Shown: positions 52,199 to 61,463 of the stretch, in pieces | Layout of the letters: every line of letters starts with the position of its first letter | Numbering within the stretch: position 1 is the first letter of the stretch | From: Jilunia laotingensis | GTDB lineage: Bacteria; Bacteroidota; Bacteroidia; Bacteroidales; Bacteroidaceae | Reading direction: 5' to 3' | Assembly: GCF_014385165.1 (NCBI RefSeq) | Contig: NZ_JACRTF010000001.1 | Location: forward strand, 4,030,001 to 4,094,000 | DNA length: 64,000 bases | Translations under genes and position numbers: made by a program | Notes under the pieces: model-generated | Database searches by the model: none | Told to the model about the DNA's origin: nothing | The model's input: the letters and a program-made list of their open reading frames with translations, nothing else

Positions 52199-54787
52199 AT
52201 GAAACAACAATATAGAAAACTTATCCTGTTATCCCTGCTCATAATTACTGCTTCGCAGGCATTTGCACAGCTAAAAGGGGTTATCACAGACTCGATAACA
52301 CACGAACCATTAATGTATATCTCTGTATATTACGAAGGAAAGGGAGTCGGTGGAGTGTCCAATGCAAATGGAGAATATCAGATAGAAACACGCAGAGGTT
52401 GGAATGAAGTGACGTTCTCCTCGATCGGGTATCGCACCAAAGTGGTAAAACTGTCACCGGGACAGAAAATATTGAACGTACAAATGGCCCCGGACGATGT
52501 AATGTTAAGCGAAGTGACAGTAAAGCCCAAAAAGGAGAAGTACTCCAAAAAGAATAATCCGGCCGTAGATTTCATGCGCAAGGTGATCGAGCATAAAAAG
52601 GCACAAAGGCTGGAAGTAAACGAATATTACCAGTACGACCAATACGAGAAGATGAAGATGTCCCTTAACGAAATCACTCCGGAGAAGTTAGAAAAGGGAA
52701 TCTATAAGAAATACGCTTTTCTAAAAGATCAAATCGAAGTATCGGAAGTGACGAACAGTCTGATTCTCCCCATATCCATACAAGAAACGTCCTCGCAGAC
52801 ACTTTTCCGGAAAGACCCGGAAAGCAAAAAGACTGTCATCAAAGGCATGAATTCTAATGGCATCAACGAATTCTTTTCCACCGGTGACATGTTAGGCACA
52901 GTTCTACAGGATGTCTTCACTAACGTCAACATTTACGATGACGAGATACGTCTACTTCAAAGACGTTTCACCAGCCCGATAGCCAAAGAGGGCCTCAACT
53001 TTTATAAATATTATCTGATGGACACATTGACTGTGGATCGGGACACTTGCGTTCACGTCTCGTTCGTTCCCCAAAATTCACAGGACTTCGGATTCACGGG
53101 ACATCTTTACGTATTAAAAGATTCTACCTATGCAGTAAAAAAGTGCGTCATGAATCTGCCCAAAAAGACAGGCGTAAACTTTGTCAATCGCATGGACATT
53201 GTGCAGCAATACGAACAATTGCCTAACGGGAACTGGGTACTGAAAGATGATGACATGCTAGTCGATCTGTCTTTGGTAAAAGCAACCGGAGGATTGCAGG
53301 TGCAGCGTACTACGAAATACAGCAATTACAAGTTCGATCCCATCGAAGCAAGATATTTCCGCATGAAAGGTTCAGTCATCAAAGAATCGGACATGCTTTC
53401 GAAGAGTGATGAGTACTGGGCGGAAGTACGGCAAGTACCGCTGACCAAGACCGAAAGCAGCATGGATATATTCATGAACCGGATCGAACAGATACCGGGA
53501 TTCAAATATATCATCTTCGGAGCAAAAGCTCTGATCGAGAACTTCGTTGAGACCACTGGACCGAAAAAGAAAAGCAAGTTCGATTTCGGACCCATCAACA
53601 CCACTATTTCAAGCAATTACATCGATGGTTTGCGCTTGCGGTTAAGCGGCATGACTACCGCCAACCTCAACCCGCATTGGTTTGTCAACGGTTATGGAGC
53701 CTATGGTTTCAAAGACCACCGTTGGAAATACAGCGGAACACTGACCTACTCGTTCAACAAAAGAGACTATGTCGTATGGGAATTTCCCAAGCATTTCATT
53801 TCAGCCACCTATGGCTACGATGTGATGTCACCGATGGATAAGTTCCTCTTTACGGACAAAGACAACGTATTCCTTTCCTGGAAGACAACAACCGTAGACC
53901 AGATGTCATACATGCGTGACGCTACGATCAATTACGAACTGGAAACTCATACCGGATTCGGTGTCAAAGCCATGCTTCGCCACCGTAATGATGAACCGAC
54001 CGGCAACCTGAAATACTGGCCTAACAACGACAGTCCGGACAAAATGCCATTGCCGAACGAGAAACCGATCCATGACATTACTACCGCGGAGGCAAGCGTA
54101 ACACTTCGCTATGCCCCCGGGGAATCTTTCGTCAATTCGAAACAACGCCGGATCCCCGTATCCCTGGATGCACCGATCTTTACACTGACCCATACTTCGG
54201 GATTTAAAGGAGTCCTCGGTGGGGAATATAATTTCAACCGTACGGAAGCAAGCATATGGAAACGCGTCTGGCTGCCTTCCTCTTGGGGTAAAGTAGATAT
54301 CAGCCTGAAAGGTGGTGCCGAATGGAACACGGTTCCTTTTCCGTTACTGATTCTGCCGGAAGCAAATCTTTCGTACATCACCCAACGTGAAACTTTCTCC
54401 CTTATCAATAACATGGAGTTCCTGAACGACCGTTTCGCCTCGGTTTCTTTGTCGTACGACATGAACGGAAAACTATTCAATCGAATCCCGTTGCTGAAGA
54501 AGTTGAAGTGGAGAGAGATGTTCCGGTTCAGGGCACTTTGGGGAACATTGACCGACAAAAACAATCCGTTCAAGAGTGACAATCCCGAATTGTTCCTCTT
54601 TCCTATGCGTGACGGAAAGTACACCAGTCATGTGATGGACCCGAAAATACCTTATATGGAGGCAAGTGTGGGAATCTACAACATTTTCAAACTTCTACAT
54701 GTTGAATATGTACACCGCTTGACTTACCGTGACAATCCCGACATTAATAAATGGGGCATACGGTTCATGGTGGTAATGGTGTTCTAA
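52199..54787 (+). CDS. DUF5686 outer-membrane protein with carboxypeptidase-regulatory domain
   Basis: 862 residues from ATG 52199 (ATG at 52187 is also in frame). A signal peptide (LILLSLLIITASQAFAQ) leads into a CarboxypepD_reg-like domain (LKGVITDSITHEPLMYISV, about 22-105). The conserved DUF5686 region begins NPAVDFMRKVIEHKKAQ and the rest is a large beta-barrel ending in RFMVVMVF (terminal Phe, typical of outer-membrane barrels). Function is unknown; members are often near-essential in Bacteroidetes. It is followed 20 bp later by rarA, probably in one transcript. Confidence 0.82.
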   Translation: MKQQYRKLILLSLLIITASQAFAQLKGVITDSITHEPLMYISVYYEGKGVGGVSNANGEYQIETRRGWNEVTFSSIGYRTKVVKLSPGQKILNVQMAPDDVMLSEVTVKPKKEKYSKKNNPAVDFMRKVIEHKKAQRLEVNEYYQYDQYEKMKMSLNEITPEKLEKGIYKKYAFLKDQIEVSEVTNSLILPISIQETSSQTLFRKDPESKKTVIKGMNSNGINEFFSTGDMLGTVLQDVFTNVNIYDDEIRLLQRRFTSPIAKEGLNFYKYYLMDTLTVDRDTCVHVSFVPQNSQDFGFTGHLYVLKDSTYAVKKCVMNLPKKTGVNFVNRMDIVQQYEQLPNGNWVLKDDDMLVDLSLVKATGGLQVQRTTKYSNYKFDPIEARYFRMKGSVIKESDMLSKSDEYWAEVRQVPLTKTESSMDIFMNRIEQIPGFKYIIFGAKALIENFVETTGPKKKSKFDFGPINTTISSNYIDGLRLRLSGMTTANLNPHWFVNGYGAYGFKDHRWKYSGTLTYSFNKRDYVVWEFPKHFISATYGYDVMSPMDKFLFTDKDNVFLSWKTTTVDQMSYMRDATINYELETHTGFGVKAMLRHRNDEPTGNLKYWPNNDSPDKMPLPNEKPIHDITTAEASVTLRYAPGESFVNSKQRRIPVSLDAPIFTLTHTSGFKGVLGGEYNFNRTEASIWKRVWLPSSWGKVDISLKGGAEWNTVPFPLLILPEANLSYITQRETFSLINNMEFLNDRFASVSLSYDMNGKLFNRIPLLKKLKWREMFRFRALWGTLTDKNNPFKSDNPELFLFPMRDGKYTSHVMDPKIPYMEASVGIYNIFKLLHVEYVHRLTYRDNPDINKWGIRFMVVMVF

Positions 54788-54807
54788 ACAATTAATCGCT
54801 TAATAAC

Positions 54808-56079
54808 GTGCAACCATTAGCAGAACGGCTTCGGCCAAAAACATTAGATGAATATATAGGTCAGAAGCACTTAGTCGGACCGGGTGCTATCCTGCGTAAG
54901 ATGATCGATGCGGGCCGGATCTCTTCATTCATCCTTTGGGGACCTCCGGGGGTAGGAAAAACCACTCTTGCGCAAATTATCGCAAACAAGCTGGAAACAC
55001 CCTTTTACACATTGAGTGCCGTAAGTTCCGGTGTTAAAGACGTGCGTGAAGTGATCGACCGTGCCAAAAACAATCGTTTCTTTTCGCAGGCAAGCCCTAT
55101 CCTTTTTATAGATGAAATTCACCGGTTCAGCAAATCGCAACAAGATTCACTGCTGGGTGCGGTAGAAAACGGTACAGTTACACTGATCGGTGCAACCACC
55201 GAGAACCCATCTTTCGAAGTGATCCGTCCTCTCCTATCCCGCTGTCAGCTTTATGTGTTGAAATCTTTGGAAAAAGAAGATTTACTGGAACTGCTGCAAC
55301 GCGCCATCACAACCGACAGCATACTGAAAGAACGCCATATCGAGTTGAAAGAGACCAGTGCAATGCTCCGCTTTTCAGGAGGGGATGCCCGGAAACTGCT
55401 GAACATACTGGAACTGGTGGTTGAATCGGAAACAGAAGAAACCGTGGTGATCACCGACGAGATGGTTACCGAACGTTTGCAACAGAATCCCCTTGCTTAT
55501 GATAAAGACGGTGAAATGCACTACGACATCATCTCGGCCTTTATTAAATCCATACGCGGAAGTGATCCAGACGGTGCCATCTATTGGCTGGCACGAATGG
55601 TGGAAGGGGGCGAAGACCCTGCTTTCATCGCCCGCCGCTTGGTCATATCGGCTGCCGAGGATATCGGACTTGCCAATCCGAATGCACTGCTATTAGCCAA
55701 TGCATGTTTCGACACGCTCATGAAGATAGGTTGGCCGGAAGGTAGGATACCATTGGCTGAAACAACTATTTATCTGGCGACAAGCCCTAAGAGCAATTCG
55801 GCATACAACGCCATCAACGACGCATTAACTTTGGTTCGGGAAACGGGTAACTTGCCGGTTCCCTTGCATCTGCGCAATGCACCGACCAAATTGATGAAAC
55901 AGTTGGGATACGGTGAGCAATACAAGTATGCCCACAATTATGAAGGCAACTTCGTGAAGCAGCAATTTCTGCCCGATGGACTGGCAAACAAACAAATTTG
56001 GCATCCCCAAGCGAATGCTGCGGAGCAAAAACATGCCGAACGCATGCAACAGCTATGGGGAGATAAGTATAAACAATGA
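54808..56079 (+). CDS. rarA: Replication-associated recombination protein A (RarA/MgsA)
   Basis: 423 residues from a GTG start; an in-frame stop 15 bp upstream and the lack of an ATG make GTG the only sensible start. The AAA+ module has GPPGVGKTT (Walker A, about 45-53), LFIDEIHRFSKSQQD (Walker B) and ATTENPSFEV (sensor 1). The C-terminal half includes the MgsA tetramerisation region (GGEDPAFIARRLVISAAEDIGLANP). RarA acts at stalled replication forks, clamp-loader-like. The length is close to E. coli RarA (447). Confidence 0.93.
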   Translation: MQPLAERLRPKTLDEYIGQKHLVGPGAILRKMIDAGRISSFILWGPPGVGKTTLAQIIANKLETPFYTLSAVSSGVKDVREVIDRAKNNRFFSQASPILFIDEIHRFSKSQQDSLLGAVENGTVTLIGATTENPSFEVIRPLLSRCQLYVLKSLEKEDLLELLQRAITTDSILKERHIELKETSAMLRFSGGDARKLLNILELVVESETEETVVITDEMVTERLQQNPLAYDKDGEMHYDIISAFIKSIRGSDPDGAIYWLARMVEGGEDPAFIARRLVISAAEDIGLANPNALLLANACFDTLMKIGWPEGRIPLAETTIYLATSPKSNSAYNAINDALTLVRETGNLPVPLHLRNAPTKLMKQLGYGEQYKYAHNYEGNFVKQQFLPDGLANKQIWHPQANAAEQKHAERMQQLWGDKYKQ

Positions 56080-56104
56080 ATTGTGATTCTTAAAAAATTA
56101 TTCC

Positions 56105-57061
56105 ATGAAGATTGTAGTATTAGACGGTTATGCCGCAAATCCAGGCGATTTATCCTGGGACGAATTGAAAGCGATGGGAGAATGTACGATTTATGACCGT
56201 ACCTCACCCGAACAAGTCCTTGAACGTGCAGCAGGTGCAGAAGTACTGCTTACGAACAAAGTGGCAATCACAGCAGAAGACATGGCAGCATTGCCCGATC
56301 TGAAATATATCGGTGTACTTGCCACAGGATATAATGTCATCGATATCGATGCAGCTCGCGAACGCGGTATCGTTGTCACCAATATACCGGCATACAGTAC
56401 CCCGTCCGTAGGACAGATGGTATTCGCACATATCCTGAACATCACCCAACAAGTGCAACATCATTCCGAGGAAGTACACAAAGGACGTTGGACAAATAGT
56501 GCCGACTTCTGCTTCTGGGATACTCCACTCATTGAATTGCTCGGAAAGAAAATCGGTCTTATCGGACTAGGACAAACAGGATACAATACAGCCCGTATCG
56601 CCATCGGCTTCGGAATGAAGGTATGGGCATACACATCCAAGTCGCGCTTGCAATTGCCTCCGGAAATAAAGAAGATGGAACTGGATCAGATATTCCGTGA
56701 ATGCGATATTGTCAGTTTACATTGTCCGCTGACCGAACAGACCCGTGAATTGGTCAATGCCCACCGATTGTCTCTGATGAAACCAACGGCCATTCTAATC
56801 AATACCGGACGCGGCCCGTTAGTAAACGAACAAGACTTGGCTGATGCCCTGAATAATAAAAAGATATATGCAGCAGGCGTAGATGTACTTTCAACCGAAC
56901 CACCCCGTGCAGACAATCCATTGTTGACTGCCCGCAATTGTTACATCACTCCGCACATCGCTTGGGCAACTACTGCTGCCCGCGAACGTTTGATGGGAAT
57001 CATGTTGGAAAACCTGAAAGGCTATGTGGCAGGTAAACCAGTAAATAACGTAGCAAAATGA
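56105..57061 (+). CDS. D-2-hydroxyacid dehydrogenase (hydroxypyruvate/glycerate dehydrogenase type)
   Basis: 318 residues. The nucleotide-binding domain has GKKIGLIGLGQTGYNTARIA (GxGxxG, about 147-165). Catalytic Arg is in LINTGRGPLVNE, Glu in GVDVLSTEPP and His in CYITPHIAWAT. These are the D-isomer-specific 2-hydroxyacid dehydrogenase motifs in standard order. It reduces 2-keto acids with NAD(P)H; the closest family type by length and motif is hydroxypyruvate reductase. It follows rarA by 25 bp and may share its transcript. Confidence 0.88.
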   Translation: MKIVVLDGYAANPGDLSWDELKAMGECTIYDRTSPEQVLERAAGAEVLLTNKVAITAEDMAALPDLKYIGVLATGYNVIDIDAARERGIVVTNIPAYSTPSVGQMVFAHILNITQQVQHHSEEVHKGRWTNSADFCFWDTPLIELLGKKIGLIGLGQTGYNTARIAIGFGMKVWAYTSKSRLQLPPEIKKMELDQIFRECDIVSLHCPLTEQTRELVNAHRLSLMKPTAILINTGRGPLVNEQDLADALNNKKIYAAGVDVLSTEPPRADNPLLTARNCYITPHIAWATTAARERLMGIMLENLKGYVAGKPVNNVAK

Positions 57062-57166
57062 CGGTAAATTCCGTTTCTTGCTAACAGGCCTCCTTCTATA
57101 AAAAGGTGAAACAGAGATGGGAACCGGAGTTTTGACCCTGAAACAGAGAAAGACGATGAGGACAAA

Positions 57167-57320
57167 CCGTCTATAAGTACATCACAAACCGTATTTAGGT
57201 CAATGTGACACCGAGATAAAAACAGTTTGTCACCGAGGAAGGATCGGTTCCCCGGTAATGAACGGCCTCTTCCCCACCGAGGAACCGTACTTTCCTCACC
57301 GATATACATGCCTTAAGCAT
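57167..57320. repeat. 22-bp-period degenerate tandem repeat array, copy B
   Basis: CCG-starting units occur at 57167, 57189, 57211, 57233, 57277 and 57299, all on one 22-bp lattice; the lattice position 57255 holds a degenerate unit. The best units begin CCGAGGAA and end TTCCTCA or TTGTCA, the same family as 4763-4872. The remaining region 57321-57416 has no supported feature. Confidence 0.7.
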
Positions 57321-57433
57321 TGAAAAGGAAGGATAACTGAGCTATTTTATTCTAGTTGCATCTTTGCCAAAGATCATCTTGAAGTAGCATACTCAAACTA
57401 AAATTCCTACGAGGATGTTCAACCACACATAAT

Positions 57434-57476
57434 AAGAAAGGATAAGCGAACATAAAAGTCACTTATCCTTTCTTTT
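57434..57476 (+). terminator. Terminator-like hairpin, loop in orientation 1
   Basis: Arms AAGAAAGGATAAG (57434-57446) and CTTATCCTTTCTT (57462-57474) pair perfectly around a 15-nt loop with GAACATAAAAGTC, followed by TTT. It starts the duplicated segment. Between it and 58076 lies only the leader/promoter of the subtilase; no gene is seen there. Confidence 0.75.
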
Positions 57477-57869
57477 TGCTATCTAAATGAAAACGGCTGA
57501 TTGCCCCACAATCGATTCTTTTCCATCAATCCCAACGAACGGTCGGAAAAACTCCGTATGGCAGCCTTATAAATTCAATTTGCTATTTTGACAGAATCAT
57601 ATCAATAAGAATGCCCGCCTTCGTCCGTAAGCCTTCGGCATACATTCCCCTGGCGATGACAGAGGAATTCCATTATCTCGACACAACCACGGAGACAGGT
57701 GAAATGGTCTACTTATCGGCATAATCAAACAGATATGCCCTGCAAATTGATGAAACTCACCGCTAAGCGATTCAAAGCAGTCTCCTGCCTACACTTACCA
57801 CAAACGTTAATAATTATAAATCACAATAATATCTTTCTTTATAAAGCTCTATTTTAATTAATTATTGCG

Positions 57870-57877
57870 TATTTTTG
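57870..57877 (+). promoter_or_regulatory. -7 box for subtilase copy 1
   Basis: TATTTTTG matches TAnnTTTG and is conserved at 61257-61264 before copy 2. It implies a leader of about 190 nt that is almost identical between copies. The -33 element is not evident. Confidence 0.45.
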
Positions 57878-58076
57878 AAGAAATAAATCAAAAGGGAAGA
57901 TGGGTACCTTTATTTTGAAACCTCACTTATACTAACAAATCAGACTGCCACCCGGGAAACTCCATCCGCTATTCCATTTATTACTCTTTGAATGAAAGAG
58001 AGAAATTCCTTTGTGACTTTCAATAAACTCCAATCAGATGAGAGTATGTTTATAAACCGATTTTAATACAAAAACC

Positions 58077-60881
58077 ATGATGAAGACACTGAATTTTTTA
58101 AAATTATTTCTTCTACTGAGTGCAGGAATCGTTGCCGGATGTAGCAATGAGGATGAAGTGCATTTCTCGACCTGCTATACCACATACGGTGAAGAGCGTT
58201 GTTATGAGTTAGTAGATACTCTGGGATACGTTCGTTTTACGGAACAGGCAACCGTAGAAGCCAAAGAACGCTTTCTGCAAGAACATTATTCGTCATTGAG
58301 TTTCGTACTGGACGATCGTTCAGGATCCTACTCTTTCGTGAAAATCAAAAATGTGGCTGAATTGTCAGCCTTGGAAAAAAGAGAAGAAATAGCAGAGGCT
58401 TTCCCTGTATACTTAAGTGACAAAAAATCAATACTTGCTTTGTATGGTATGCTATTTGTGAACACAGATAAAAGTTTAAAAAAAATAGAAGATCTGCTTA
58501 ACCGTTTTGGAATTAAATACAGAGATATCAGAACCGAACAAAGTTCCGATGGGAAAGATCACTACTTCCACAGGATTCTAATTTCTAATCCAGACTGCAT
58601 AGGGATTTGTAACTTATTGGCAAAGCAACCGGGAGTAAATTACGCTGAACCCGATTTTACATACTTTATTGAAAAATGCTCCACATCTTTCCAATGGCCT
58701 TTAGAGAATACTGAAGGAAATGGCATCTTTGCCAAAGATGCTTGGACGATAAGTAAAGGGGTATCAAATATAAAAATTGCCGTATTGGACGATGGAGTGG
58801 AACTTGCCCATCCTGACCTCAAAGCCAATCTTCTACCAGGCTTTAATGCAGTAACAGACATTGCAAAAGGTGAGAACGGCGCTCCGAAATACGGTGACGC
58901 ACACGGGACAAATTGCAGCGGGATCATTGCAGCAGTGGATAACAACCAAGGAATCACGGGAGTGGCACCGCATTGCAAAATCATACCGATACGCATTTAT
59001 TATAATAAGTTTACCAATGTATCCTCTTCTACAGTAGTAAGAGATGAATGGATTGTCGAGGGTTTGAAATATGCCGAAAGGATGGGAGCGGACATTATCA
59101 ACTGCTCATGGGGAGATAATGAGTCACACAAATCCGAATTAACAGACAAAATCAACGAGCTAGCCACCCAAGGCCGTGGAGGCCGTGGATGTATCATCGT
59201 AGCCTCCTCCGGCAATTTCAATTCCACCACCATAAATTACCCGGCTTCTCTGCCCAACGTGATCGCCGTAGGAGCCTCAAAGTCAAACGGGGCGCGGTGG
59301 GAGGATTCGAACTACGGCAACGACCTGGATCTTGTAGCACCGGGAACACAAATATACACCACTACGAAAGACGATTACTATGAACACGTCACGGGAACAT
59401 CTTTTTCCGCTCCCCATGTGGCCGGTGTAGCCGCGCTGATGCTCTCTGTCAACCCCAGCCTGACACGAACCCAACTAAAGGAAATATTATGCAAGACCTG
59501 CCAAAAAACGAGCCGGCATACTTTCTCCACCAACGCAACCTACGGAAGATGGAGCGACCAAGTGGGATACGGCATAGTGGACGCATACGATGCGCTGAGA
59601 ATGATACAATTCCAAAAATCAACACTCGTCCAAGAAGATGCTTTTACCTATACGATCAATAACTTGCCACGCAAGGCAAAAGTCGTATGGAGTTCCTCTT
59701 CGTCCGACTTCACACTGACCAACCCGGTGGATTCGGTAGCGAAAATACTGACCAGGGATTGCGGGAAATCCACCACACTGACGGCCAAAGTTTACTATGA
59801 CAATGCCCTAATCAAGCAATTCACCAAAAACATATCTTCCGTGCTGACCATAGAAGGCAGCAACCATATCTCCTGTTGCGGACTGAAAGCGCACCGTATA
59901 GGATACCTGCCTTACGGGGCCACTCTCCGTTGGAACGTCTCGGACAATGTGGACATCGACTCCCGGAAGGGGGACTCCATCCGGGTCAGCACGGCAGAAG
60001 GGACATCCTCCGGATATTGGATCGAAGCGGTGGTGCAGGCTAACGGCAAGACATACACCAAACGACAGGAGCTTACTCGCCGGGAAAAGGGAAGCGTCAT
60101 CCTGAAATACATGACCGACACCAAAGGACCATGGAATGGCAGGAGGTTCGCTTTCTATGCCGACATCATAGATAACACCAACCAAAGCATGGACGACATA
60201 CCCGAAGAAACCGTCTTGTATTGGAAATGCCGGCGAACCGAAAACTCGGCCACAAGGGAGGAGGCGGAACTCGAAACGGAAGACTTGATAACGGATCGCT
60301 CCTCCCTGGTGATACCGATATCAATGCATTGCATAAAATCGTCGACGAACCTCAATGATTCCCCCATATTAAGCCCCATGGCCACCCTTGCGTCTGACAC
60401 CCCCTATCCTCCGGTAATAAGCCCGGACTTAGACATTGATTTGGTCAGGTACAACTTCCCGCACCGGCTGAAAGTGACATTCCCGAACAAGGATTATGAG
60501 GGCATCGTGACATGCATGGTGTACAGCCCATGTACGCCGACCACGGCAATGAGTTACCGGGTCAACCAGGAAGGCGCCACGGTGTACACGGGAGACTCGT
60601 CGTTTACTACACATTCCGCCCCCACTTACAGGGTGACATCCTCCAGCCCGGCAGGCGACCATATAGCCGTACGCAGGATGGAAACGGAAGAAAACGACAC
60701 TTCCTTGCACGAAGTGAAACTTCTGCTGTATAATGACTTTGGATTGGTTCGCACGGTTAACGGGACTTCGGAGGAAGAACTCCTGCAAATGAATGTAGCC
60801 GACCTGCCCAACGGAACGTATTACTTGAATGTACATACCGGAAACAGCGTAATCAAACAGGTGATTCGAATCAAGCATTAA
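58077..60881 (+). CDS. S8 family serine peptidase (subtilisin-like) lipoprotein, copy 1
   Basis: 934 residues. The lipobox is GIVAGC (Cys22). A ~190-residue propeptide-like region precedes the peptidase S8 domain (about 215-510) with the full triad: Asp238 in AVLDDGVELAHPDL, His276 in DAHGTNCSG and Ser442 in GTSFSAPHVAG. After it come beta-rich repeats and a C-terminal segment (MNVADLPNGTYYLNVHTGNSVIKQVIRIKH, seen as two strands) like the Por-secretion/T9SS-type sorting domain. It is probably an outer-membrane-anchored surface protease. A hairpin terminator starts 33 bp after the stop, and a second copy follows. Confidence 0.9.
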   Translation: MMKTLNFLKLFLLLSAGIVAGCSNEDEVHFSTCYTTYGEERCYELVDTLGYVRFTEQATVEAKERFLQEHYSSLSFVLDDRSGSYSFVKIKNVAELSALEKREEIAEAFPVYLSDKKSILALYGMLFVNTDKSLKKIEDLLNRFGIKYRDIRTEQSSDGKDHYFHRILISNPDCIGICNLLAKQPGVNYAEPDFTYFIEKCSTSFQWPLENTEGNGIFAKDAWTISKGVSNIKIAVLDDGVELAHPDLKANLLPGFNAVTDIAKGENGAPKYGDAHGTNCSGIIAAVDNNQGITGVAPHCKIIPIRIYYNKFTNVSSSTVVRDEWIVEGLKYAERMGADIINCSWGDNESHKSELTDKINELATQGRGGRGCIIVASSGNFNSTTINYPASLPNVIAVGASKSNGARWEDSNYGNDLDLVAPGTQIYTTTKDDYYEHVTGTSFSAPHVAGVAALMLSVNPSLTRTQLKEILCKTCQKTSRHTFSTNATYGRWSDQVGYGIVDAYDALRMIQFQKSTLVQEDAFTYTINNLPRKAKVVWSSSSSDFTLTNPVDSVAKILTRDCGKSTTLTAKVYYDNALIKQFTKNISSVLTIEGSNHISCCGLKAHRIGYLPYGATLRWNVSDNVDIDSRKGDSIRVSTAEGTSSGYWIEAVVQANGKTYTKRQELTRREKGSVILKYMTDTKGPWNGRRFAFYADIIDNTNQSMDDIPEETVLYWKCRRTENSATREEAELETEDLITDRSSLVIPISMHCIKSSTNLNDSPILSPMATLASDTPYPPVISPDLDIDLVRYNFPHRLKVTFPNKDYEGIVTCMVYSPCTPTTAMSYRVNQEGATVYTGDSSFTTHSAPTYRVTSSSPAGDHIAVRRMETEENDTSLHEVKLLLYNDFGLVRTVNGTSEEELLQMNVADLPNGTYYLNVHTGNSVIKQVIRIKH

Positions 60882-60913
60882 AATCCCCACAGAACCGTTC
60901 AACCATACATAAA

Positions 60914-60954
60914 AAGAAAGGATAAGCGACTTTTATGTTCACTTATCCTTTCTT
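60914..60954 (+). terminator. Terminator of subtilase copy 1, loop in orientation 2
   Basis: Same 13-bp arms as at 57434-57474 (AAGAAAGGATAAG at 60914-60926, CTTATCCTTTCTT at 60942-60954), but the inner 13 nt of the loop (GACTTTTATGTTC, 60928-60940) are the exact reverse complement of 57448-57460. Confidence 0.85.
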
Positions 60955-61256
60955 TTACTATCCAAATGAAAGGGCTGATCCCCTGCAATCAATAAGAATG
61001 CCCGCCTTCGTCCGTAAGCCTTCGGCATACATTCCCCTGGCGATGACAGAGGAATTCTATTATCTCGACACAACCACGGAGACAGGTGAAATGGCGTACT
61101 TATTGGCATAATCAAACAGATATGCCCTGCAAATTGACGAAACTCACCGCTAAGCGATTCAAGGCAACCCCCTGCCCGCGCTCGTCGCAAACGTTAATAA
61201 TCATAAATTACAATAATGTTTTTCTTTATAATACTCTATTTTATTTAATTATTGCG

Positions 61257-61264
61257 TATTTTTG
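61257..61264 (+). promoter_or_regulatory. -7 box for subtilase copy 2
   Basis: TATTTTTG is at the position equivalent to 57870-57877. The 582-bp region 60882-61463 otherwise holds the hairpin and the duplicated leader. Confidence 0.45.
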
Positions 61265-61463
61265 AAGAAATAAATCAAAAGGGAAGATGGGTACCTTTAT
61301 TTTGAAACCTCACTTATACTAACAAATCAGACTGCCACCCGGGAAACTCCATCCGCTATTCCATTTATTACTCTTTGAATGAAAGAGAGAAATTCCTTTG
61401 TGACTTTCAATAAACTCCAATCAGATGAGAGTATGTTTATAAACCGATTTTAATACAAAAACC

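Noticed and set aside
54109..54624. 171-codon minus-strand frame inside the DUF5686 gene
   Set aside because: Fully embedded in a clear coding sequence on the other strand with no domain features.
57434..57474. Inverted-loop hairpin as an invertible promoter
   Set aside because: Neither loop orientation contains a TAnnTTTG box, and no recombinase gene is nearby. The 13-bp arms with T-tract are best read as a terminator.
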